Below the pieces are notes generated by a model, which was given only the letters and a program-made list of their open reading frames with translations, did no database searches and was not told where the DNA came from. From a bacterium (GTDB taxonomy: Bacteria; JAMCPX01): a stretch of DNA of 11,418 nt. This document shows positions 6,091-11,418 of this stretch, piece after piece. The DNA is taken from positions 1 through 11,418 of the forward strand of contig JAJYJX010000072.1 of the NCBI GenBank assembly GCA_021789095.1. The letters run 5' to 3'. Made by a program: the position numbers and the translations under genes. Every line of letters begins with the position of its first letter. The stretch's first letter is position 1.

Positions 6091-7935
6091 TCATTCCAGG
6101 TTGTCTATAGATCTCCTTACATCCTCCGGGACGTGTTCCACAACCTGGCTCGTTGTTACCGGCTCGCTCCTGCCGGACAGTATGTTGAACCAGTTCCTCA
6201 CGCCGTCAACAGCGATAAGCATAACAAGAATGAGCATGGATGCAGTCAAAAATATGTTTACATGCGCTGTTGTTGTGTCCTGCGGAATATATATATTAAA
6301 TATGTTCTCTATCCCGGCCGTGAATGTTACTGCAAGCATGAAAACAAACGGGATAAACGTAATAAGACTGTATATCCTTTTTGCTGAATGATTAAGGATA
6401 AATGTTGTTCCTATTGTAAGCGCTATAACCGCAAGCAGCTGGTTTGCAACACCGAACATCGGCCAGATCGTACTTATGCTTCCGAAGTATAAAAGGTATC
6501 CCCATGAAACAGATATGACCGCGCTCGTTATAATCACCCCGGGCCACCAGGAAATCTCCTTGACCTTCGGTATGATGCTGCCTACAGACTCCTGCAGGAT
6601 GTACCTTCCTACCCTTGTGCCGGCATCTATGGTTGTGAGTATAAAGAGAGCCTCAAACATGATGGCAAAGTGGTACCAGTATGACATCAGGGTTTTAAGC
6701 CCCGGTATATTGCCGAAGATATATGCCATTCCGACTGCAAGTGAAACAGCCCCACCGGGCCTGCCTACAATATTTTCTCCGACAAGCTTTGAGAGTTCGT
6801 CCATATGCACCGTGCTCATACCGAGTTTTGCGAACACTGCGGGCAGGGTGTTTATTGCGAAGTAATCACCCGGCGGCAGGACGCTTGCTGCAATCAGGGC
6901 CATCAATGCAACGAACCCTTCCGTGACCATTGCGCCGTAGCCTATAAACCTTATATCCCTTTCGTTCGAGAGCATCTTGGGTGTTGTTCCGGAGCTTATA
7001 AGAGAATGGAACCCTGATATGGCACCGCATGCAATGGTTATGAATACATAGGGCCAGACCTTACCCGGTATGATAGGCCCGCCGCCGTGTACAAAATTCG
7101 TTATGGCAGGCATCTGCATATACGGACGCGCGATGAATATGCCTATTGCAAGAAGTAAAATGGTCCCGAGTTTCATATAGGTGCTTAGGTAATCCCTTGG
7201 TGCAAGCAAGAGCCAGACAGGCAGTACCGATGCTGTAAATCCGTAGAGCACAAGCAAGATCGACAGCTGGTGCCTTGAGAACATAAACCACGATGAAGTT
7301 GAAGACTGCTGAACGATCCTGCCAAAGATTACACCAAACAGTACGAGTACAACTCCAATGACACTTGCCTCTGCAATTTTATCAGGTCTCAGAATCTTCA
7401 TGTACCATCCCACAAGCAGTGCAACAGGTATGGTAAAACCGATTGTAAATGTGCCCCATGAGCTTTCATTCATGGAATTTACAACGGCTATGGCAAGCCC
7501 TGCCAGGGCCGTTATTATAATGAATAATGTGGCGAGCGCCGTCGTTATACCGCTCAGCCTTCCCATGTATCTTCTTGCTATGTTGTGCAGCGCTTCCCCG
7601 CCGTTGCGCACGGACGCAAAAAGGATCACGATATCGTGGACAGCCCCTGCAATAACAGCCCCGAAGATAATCCAGACAGCACCGGGCAGGAACCCGAACT
7701 GAGCTGCAAGTACCGGACCGATGAGCGGGCCTGCTCCTGCTATTGCAGCGAAGTGATGACCGAACAGCACGAACCTGTTTGTAGGCACGAAGTCCTTGCC
7801 GTTATTCTTTGTATACGCCGGTGTTTTTCTTGTCTCGTCAAGGCTAAGCACCTTTGCCGCAATAAATGCGGAGTACACCCTGTACCCGATTGCGAACACC
7901 CCTAACCCTGCAAGTAAAAGATACACTGAATTCAC
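6091..7935 (-). CDS. cstA: Carbon starvation protein CstA, peptide/pyruvate-type transporter
   Basis: A 614-residue inner-membrane protein with about fifteen hydrophobic segments, a member of the CstA family (TC 2.A.114). Family members import peptides or pyruvate under carbon limitation. Diagnostic motifs are FVPTNRFVLFGHHFAAIAGAG (from about 49), GPVLAAQFG (73-81), AGAVHD (96-101), SSGTTPKMLSNERDIR (314-329), GGAVSLAVGMAYIFG (394-408), LTTIDAGTRVGRY (433-445) and WPMFGVANQLLAV (491-503). It is shorter than E. coli CstA (about 700) and closer in length to the Bacillus type. The start is a GTG at 7935 with AAGGAGAG nine bases upstream; no ATG is available nearby. It precedes tetR on the same strand with a 65-base gap. 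Whether it imports pyruvate or peptides here cannot be told. A TTGACA at 7985-7990 may be its -35 box. Confidence 0.95.
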   Translation of the reverse strand: MNSVYLLLAGLGVFAIGYRVYSAFIAAKVLSLDETRKTPAYTKNNGKDFVPTNRFVLFGHHFAAIAGAGPLIGPVLAAQFGFLPGAVWIIFGAVIAGAVHDIVILFASVRNGGEALHNIARRYMGRLSGITTALATLFIIITALAGLAIAVVNSMNESSWGTFTIGFTIPVALLVGWYMKILRPDKIAEASVIGVVLVLFGVIFGRIVQQSSTSSWFMFSRHQLSILLVLYGFTASVLPVWLLLAPRDYLSTYMKLGTILLLAIGIFIARPYMQMPAITNFVHGGGPIIPGKVWPYVFITIACGAISGFHSLISSGTTPKMLSNERDIRFIGYGAMVTEGFVALMALIAASVLPPGDYFAINTLPAVFAKLGMSTVHMDELSKLVGENIVGRPGGAVSLAVGMAYIFGNIPGLKTLMSYWYHFAIMFEALFILTTIDAGTRVGRYILQESVGSIIPKVKEISWWPGVIITSAVISVSWGYLLYFGSISTIWPMFGVANQLLAVIALTIGTTFILNHSAKRIYSLITFIPFVFMLAVTFTAGIENIFNIYIPQDTTTAHVNIFLTASMLILVMLIAVDGVRNWFNILSGRSEPVTTSQVVEHVPEDVRRSIDNLE

Positions 7936-7959
7936 AACAATGCTCTCCTTGTTATGAAA

Positions 7960-7990
7960 TTGTATTGATCTGTTTTGCCTAAAATGTCAA
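7960..7990 (-). promoter_or_regulatory. Candidate cstA promoter
   Basis: On the minus strand a perfect -35 TTGACA lies at 7985-7990. The best -10 choices (AATACA, ATACAA) are weak and spaced 18 to 19 bases away. The region is AT-rich and 25-55 bases upstream of the GTG start, so a promoter is plausible but not certain. Confidence 0.3.
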
Positions 7991-8024
7991 TAGAAGCACT
8001 AACAAACCAAGCGGTATGCATTTG

Positions 8025-8051
8025 TAGGGGCAGGGTTCAAACCCGCCCCTA
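8025..8051. repeat. REP-like GC-rich palindrome
   Basis: TAGGGGC (8025-8031) pairs perfectly with GCCCCTA (8045-8051), and GGGT (8033-8036) with ACCC (8041-8044) after a single bulged A, leaving a loop TCAA. The strong hairpin resembles the dispersed palindromes of the TAGGGGC...GCCCCTA kind seen between genes in many bacteria (from memory). Only one copy is in this window, so repetition is unproven. No poly-T tail follows, so a terminator role is less likely. Confidence 0.5.
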
Positions 8052-8064
8052 TTTTAAATATAAA
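8036..8064 (+). promoter_or_regulatory. Candidate rightward promoter overlapping the palindrome
   Basis: TTCAAA (8036-8041, four of six to the -35 consensus) and TATAAA (8059-8064) are separated by exactly 17 bases. Transcription would begin near 8071 and could serve the 8214 frame, the aminotransferase and the kinase-like gene. The -35 lies inside the loop side of the GC-rich palindrome. Confidence 0.3.
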
Positions 8065-8213
8065 AGAAGCTGTTAAAAAACAGCAGCGAGATACACTCAC
8101 TGTCGCAGAGGATCACGCTGCATCACGACTGGCAGTACACATTAAATACACAATCATCCTTTTACGATTCTATAGGCGGTAAATTTATTCTCGGGGACAC
8201 CGGTACCTTTAAA

Positions 8214-8534
8214 TTGATAAAGGCATTCCGCAAGATCAGGAGAGACCTGCCTTCAATACCGCTCAACCTGGCAGGTTTATTAAAAGCATGGTTTGCCTTA
8301 CCTGCCAATGAGAAAAAGGCTATAAAAGATGGTATCAGGAAAAAGGGCGATTATGTAAAGATGGATACATTTGTCTTTTCTTTTGGCGCACGGGTAAGAC
8401 TCGAGACGAACGACGGACAGAATTCCCGTAGAGAGTTACAATCCCGCCATGGTGTGCTACTGTGGTTGCACAATTACAAAGCAAACCCTGTCAGTTTTCT
8501 TCCGGGGCAAGACCAAATCTTTCTAACGGGGTAA
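8214..8534 (+). CDS. Unrecognised protein, possibly the remnant of a 5'-truncated gene
   Basis: I do not recognise this product. The frame from the TTG at 8214 gives 106 residues: a basic N-terminal part (KAFRKIRRDL), a hydrophobic stretch around LNLAGLLKAWFALP, then a Lys-rich segment and FVFSFGARVRL. The same frame is open upstream to 8064, 157 codons without a stop, although no ATG occurs before 8361 and no ribosome site supports 8214. So long an open frame is unlikely by chance, which suggests a real gene with an odd start or a gene that lost its 5' end. Its stop codon (8532-8534) lies within the AAAGGAG ribosome site of the aminotransferase, typical of a coupled operon. No membrane, signal or catalytic motif is clear. 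Confidence 0.35.
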   Translation: MIKAFRKIRRDLPSIPLNLAGLLKAWFALPANEKKAIKDGIRKKGDYVKMDTFVFSFGARVRLETNDGQNSRRELQSRHGVLLWLHNYKANPVSFLPGQDQIFLTG

Positions 8535-8546
8535 AGGAGATACCGT

Positions 8547-9794
8547 ATGGACGAACTGTCAAAGCAGGACATTATAAAGCTGTTTCACGATCATGTATCT
8601 TCCGGCAAGGCGGATATGTTTCTATCCAACGACATGGACTTCGTTTTCGGCAAAAGACAGGGCATCTACATGTGGGACCTCGATGGAGAAAAAAGGCTTA
8701 TCAACTGCCACAGCAACGGCGGTGTTTTCAATCTCGGCCATAGAAATCCGGACATTATCAATACGCTTGTATCTTCACTGGACGAGCTTGATATCGGGAA
8801 CCATCATCTCATGAGCAAATCAAGGGCGCTCCTCGCAAAAAGGCTTTCTGAGCTGATGCCCGAGGACATCACCTACACGGTCTTCGGCGTGGGCGGCGGA
8901 GAGTCGATAGACCTTGCGATCAAGATAGCGAGAGCGTACACGGGCAGGCCGAAGATCATTTCTGCAAAAGGCGGTTATCACGGGCATACCGGTTTTGCGC
9001 TTGCAGCAGGCGATGAAAAATACCGCAAGCCGTTCGGCCTGATGGCTCCCGGCTTTGTGCAGGTCCCGTTCAACGATATTGCCGCACTCGATAAGTCCAT
9101 GGATTGCGAAACCGCGGGTGTTATTTTCGAAACCATTCCCGCAACGCTCGGCATATACGTCCCTGACAGGGACTATTTTAAAAAGGTACGGGAGTTGTGC
9201 GACAGAAACGGTGCGGTTATGATCATCGACGAGGTACAGACCGGGCTTGGCAGGACAGGCAGGTTGTGGGGCATTGAGCATTTTAACGTGGCCCCGGACA
9301 TTATCGTTATCGGTAAAGGCCTGAGCGGAGGGATCTACCCCATTACGGCTACCTGCTTCAAAGAAAAACTTGAGACTGTTCTTAAGGAGGACCCGTTTAT
9401 ACATGTCTCCACCTTTGGAGGTGCCGAGGCCGGGTGCAGCATTGCATTGAAGGTGCTTGAACAATCGTCACAGCAGCCGTTTCTTGATCATGTAAACGCA
9501 ATGGCGCGGATGTTCGAACACGGGTTTGAACAATTAAAGGCACGATACTCAAAGCTCATTGTTTCGTTCAGACAGCTCGGACTGATGATGGGTGTCAAGA
9601 TGGCAAATGAGCTGTGCGGTCCGGTTATGACAAAGGCATGCTACGACAACGGCATCTTAAGCATCTATGCCAACAACGATACGTCCGTGAGCCAGCTGAT
9701 GCCGCCCTTGATTATAACAGGACAGGAGACGAGAGAGGTCCTTGAAAGGCTCGATAAGGCGTTCGGACAGGTAAACGAATTGCTTGGATTATAA
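8547..9794 (+). CDS. Class III PLP-dependent aminotransferase family enzyme
   Basis: A 415-residue fold-type I, class III aminotransferase-family enzyme (acetylornithine, ornithine, GABA and phospho-lyase relatives). Visible are GVGGGESIDLAIKIAR (114-129, cofactor phosphate loop region), GGYHGHTGFALAAGD (142-156), IIDEVQTGLGRTG (226-238, with D228 contacting the PLP nitrogen), IGKGLSGG with Schiff-base lysine K257, and HVSTFGG (286-292), the phosphate contact from the partner subunit. The cofactor site is complete, so it should be active in the cytosol. The start is fixed by AAAGGAG seven bases before the ATG. The substrate is not readable; the usual SGTEA/GSEA text of the phosphate loop is replaced by GGGES. 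It is followed after 14 bases by a kinase-like gene, so a phospho-substrate lyase or an amine-linked pathway is possible (inference). Confidence 0.92.
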   Translation: MDELSKQDIIKLFHDHVSSGKADMFLSNDMDFVFGKRQGIYMWDLDGEKRLINCHSNGGVFNLGHRNPDIINTLVSSLDELDIGNHHLMSKSRALLAKRLSELMPEDITYTVFGVGGGESIDLAIKIARAYTGRPKIISAKGGYHGHTGFALAAGDEKYRKPFGLMAPGFVQVPFNDIAALDKSMDCETAGVIFETIPATLGIYVPDRDYFKKVRELCDRNGAVMIIDEVQTGLGRTGRLWGIEHFNVAPDIIVIGKGLSGGIYPITATCFKEKLETVLKEDPFIHVSTFGGAEAGCSIALKVLEQSSQQPFLDHVNAMARMFEHGFEQLKARYSKLIVSFRQLGLMMGVKMANELCGPVMTKACYDNGILSIYANNDTSVSQLMPPLIITGQETREVLERLDKAFGQVNELLGL

Positions 9795-9808
9795 CAAAGG
9801 AGTAACGC

Positions 9809-10777
9809 ATGACCCTTGCCATTGATATCGAACTTTTAAAAAGGTTTGAAGCAGGGCTTGACATACTCCATCCGGAAAACTCTTCAATCCCTGCAAAGAT
9901 ACTCGGCTACGGAGAGATAAGTACTGTTTTCCAGCTTGAACATGAGGGACAGGAAGAGATCGCGTACAAGCGCATGCCTGTATTCGAGACGCAGGTCCAG
10001 GTGGAGCATTATCTGGCGATATACAAAGAATACAACGATATACTCAAAAATGCAGGGTTAACCATCCCTGATCATGATGCAGTGAGTATCGCGGCGGGAA
10101 AACAGGGTGCTGTTGTTTTTGCTGCACAGAAAAAGCTCGTGCCCGAATCCATTGGAAACAAGGTTATACACATCGTGCCGGACGAAGACACGGGCACGCT
10201 GGTACTCGGTGTACTGCGGCAGCTCAAAAGGGTGTGGGACTTTAATGCCGCAAACCAAGGCATAAAGATCGGCATAGACGGCCAGATATCAAACTGGGCC
10301 GTACAAAATTTTGATCCTTCCAGCCCGGCAATAAGCAGCAATCCGGAATTGTTTTATATAGATACCAGTACGCCCATGATCCGCAAAAGCGGGAAAGAGA
10401 TGCTCGAAGCCAATCTCTTTCTGAAAAGCGCGCCGTCTTTTTTACGGTGGATCGTAAAATGGTTCTTCCTTCAGGACGTGCTTGACCGGTATTATGATTT
10501 CAGGCTTGTTGTAACAGACCTTATCGCGAACTTCCATAAAGAAGGAAGACCTGATCTGATCCCGCAGCTCATTGAACTTGCAAACGGTTTTTTTGAGAAG
10601 GACGCAAAAAAGCATGGGATAAAGCCCATAGAGTTCAAAGAGGTGGAGTCTTATTACAGGCAGGATGCATTCATATGGCGTCTGTTCCTGGCACTGCGGA
10701 AGTTCGACAGGTTCTTAAAGACACGCCTCTTCATGGGCAGGTATGAATTCATCCTTCCCGGGAAGATAAAACGATAG
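9809..10777 (+). CDS. Uncharacterised protein with kinase-like (APH/protein-kinase fold) active-site motifs
   Basis: This 322-residue protein belongs to no characterised family I recognise with certainty. The order of motifs matches a kinase fold: a glycine-rich loop ILGYGEISTVF (31-41), AYK with K54 as the nucleotide lysine, an acidic helix (Q63-L79, with E67) as helix C, a catalytic loop GIDGQISNW with D157 and N162 at the D-x4-N spacing of kinases, and YIDTSTP with D185 as the metal-binding aspartate. The C-terminal half is helical with hydrophobic stretches (FLRWIVKWFFL, 211-221) but no clear membrane anchor. It may phosphorylate a small molecule, as APH-family kinases do, or be a non-catalytic relative. 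AAAGGAG precedes the ATG, and it follows the aminotransferase by 14 bases, clearly one operon. An uncharacterised DUF (perhaps DUF6206, from memory, uncertain) could be its family. Confidence 0.75.
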   Translation: MTLAIDIELLKRFEAGLDILHPENSSIPAKILGYGEISTVFQLEHEGQEEIAYKRMPVFETQVQVEHYLAIYKEYNDILKNAGLTIPDHDAVSIAAGKQGAVVFAAQKKLVPESIGNKVIHIVPDEDTGTLVLGVLRQLKRVWDFNAANQGIKIGIDGQISNWAVQNFDPSSPAISSNPELFYIDTSTPMIRKSGKEMLEANLFLKSAPSFLRWIVKWFFLQDVLDRYYDFRLVVTDLIANFHKEGRPDLIPQLIELANGFFEKDAKKHGIKPIEFKEVESYYRQDAFIWRLFLALRKFDRFLKTRLFMGRYEFILPGKIKR

Positions 10778-10833
10778 CACCCGAGGAAGCGTGCATACAG
10801 TGACAATCACCCTGAAAATTGTAATAAGAAAGT

Positions 10834-10862
10834 TTGCGTCCTTTGGTTAAATCATTTATAAA
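10834..10862 (+). promoter_or_regulatory. Candidate promoter of nth
   Basis: TTGCGT (10834-10839) and TATAAA (10857-10862) are separated by exactly 17 bases. Transcription would start near 10869, about nine bases before the ATG at 10878, giving a nearly leaderless mRNA. This agrees with the lack of a Shine-Dalgarno there. Confidence 0.45.
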
Positions 10863-10877
10863 GAACTTGCTTTCACT

Positions 10878-11418
10878 ATGCATAAAGCCAAACCCGACAT
10901 AGTCAAGATTATCAAGCGCCTGAAGTCCGTTTACACGCAGTGGAACGTGCCCATTGTGACCCTGATCAGCAACAGGAGCCACGACCCGTTCAGGATACTG
11001 ATAGCAACCATCCTCAGCCAGAGGACAAAGGATGCCGTTACAGCACAGGCATCGGAACGGCTTTTCAAACTTTCACCAACTCCGGCCGCCATGGCAGGAC
11101 TGATTGTACAGCAGATCCAGCAGGCCATATACCCTGTTGGTTTTTACAGGGTAAAGGCAGGCAGGATCAAGGTTGTCGCACGGGCGATCGTTGACAGGTA
11201 TAACGGCATTGTTCCCGATACCATCGAAGAACTCGTAAAGCTTCCCGGTGTCGGAAGGAAAACCGCAAACCTTGTTGTGGCACTCGGATACAAAAAGCCC
11301 GCGATATGCGTTGATACGCACGTGCACAGGATCACCAACAGGTTCGGGTACATTAAAACAAAAACACCCTTTGAAACAGAGATGACGTTGAGGAAAACAC
11401 TGCCCAAACAGTACTGGA
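10878..11418 (+). CDS. nth: Endonuclease III homologue (DNA glycosylase/AP lyase), 3' end missing
   Basis: The gene runs off the window after 180 codons, with no stop. It encodes a helix-hairpin-helix base-excision repair glycosylase that removes oxidised pyrimidines and cuts the abasic site. Motifs: ILIATILSQRTKD (40-52), the helix-hairpin-helix LPGVGRKTANLVV (122-134) with catalytic K128, and ICVDTHVHRITNR (143-155) with catalytic D146. The Lys plus Asp pair marks a bifunctional Nth-type enzyme, not MutY (which lacks the lysine). The 4Fe-4S cysteines expected near the C terminus lie beyond the window. The SQRTKD text is closer to archaeal and thermophile Nth than to the E. coli SAQATD form. 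The ATG at 10878 has no ribosome site and sits just behind a good promoter match. Confidence 0.92.
   Translation, partial: MHKAKPDIVKIIKRLKSVYTQWNVPIVTLISNRSHDPFRILIATILSQRTKDAVTAQASERLFKLSPTPAAMAGLIVQQIQQAIYPVGFYRVKAGRIKVVARAIVDRYNGIVPDTIEELVKLPGVGRKTANLVVALGYKKPAICVDTHVHRITNRFGYIKTKTPFETEMTLRKTLPKQYW

Larger units (their letters stand above)
7991..8213. other. Divergent intergenic region between cstA and the right-hand genes
   Basis: This stretch holds the likely upstream part of the cstA promoter, a GC-rich palindrome (8025-8051), a candidate rightward promoter and a small hairpin with arms GCTGTT/AACAGC around AAAA (8069-8084). ATCACG occurs twice ten bases apart (8112-8117 and 8122-8127). 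From 8064 on, one + strand frame stays open to 8534 but has no ATG until 8361. No RNA gene is recognised. Confidence 0.5.

Noticed and set aside
6026-6094. Longer tetR start at 6094, overlapping the cstA stop as ATGA
   Set aside because: The 23 extra residues do not look like a TetR N terminus and there is no ribosome site. A -35/-10 pair sits inside this stretch, favouring the ATG at 6025. Not fully excluded.
8025-8051. Possible tRNA T-arm, because GGGTTCAAACCC resembles the GGTTCAAATCC T-loop
   Set aside because: With a 7-base TTCAAAC loop the five flanking pairs do not form, and there is no anticodon or D arm upstream. The bases fit a long simple hairpin instead.
8820-9464. 214-codon - strand open frame opposite the aminotransferase
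   Set aside because: It lies wholly within the conserved PLP enzyme on the other strand and shows no recognisable protein motif.
10754-10765. Perfect 12-base palindrome CTTCCCGGGAAG near the end of the kinase-like gene
   Set aside because: It has no loop, is not followed by a T-run and encodes conserved-looking protein sequence, so it is probably incidental.

Overview
The window (about 45% GC by eye) comes from a Gram-negative bacterium: it carries lpxC, the committed step of lipid A synthesis. The mix of a YjbQ-family protein, a PilZ domain protein, a DUF502 membrane protein, a compact CstA and acyl-CoA dehydrogenases would fit an anaerobic or facultative deltaproteobacterium-like lineage (Desulfobacterota or a relative). 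That placement is inference from gene content only. No insertion sequence, CRISPR array, tRNA or rRNA is visible.

Left block, + strand (48-2910): an upstream terminator (4-32), then yjbQ, a PilZ protein and a DUF502 membrane protein packed as one transcription unit (the last two overlap), then a HIT-family nucleotide hydrolase with its own strong ribosome site, then lpxC behind a gap holding two short inverted repeats.

Middle block, - strand (7935 down to 2946): cstA (peptide/pyruvate-type transporter), a TetR-family regulator, and two acyl-CoA dehydrogenase paralogues 22 bases apart. A perfect 7-6-7 inverted repeat just upstream of the first dehydrogenase is the likely TetR operator. The two dehydrogenases appear to place their catalytic glutamate at different structural positions: one as in MCAD/SCAD, the other as in isovaleryl-CoA dehydrogenase. 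Together the block looks like a locally regulated acyl-CoA oxidation module next to a carbon-uptake gene.

Right block, + strand (8064-11418): a divergent intergenic region with a GC-rich REP-like palindrome, then an open frame of 157 codons with no ATG near its front (an unrecognised or decaying gene), then a class III PLP aminotransferase, then a protein of unrecognised family in which I can read the active-site residues of a kinase-like (APH/protein-kinase) fold. The last gene is an endonuclease III homologue cut by the window end. The aminotransferase-kinase pair is the best candidate here for an undescribed small pathway. It recalls the pairing of APH-type kinases with class III phospho-lyases (hydroxylysine and ethanolamine catabolism), but the substrate cannot be read from the sequence.
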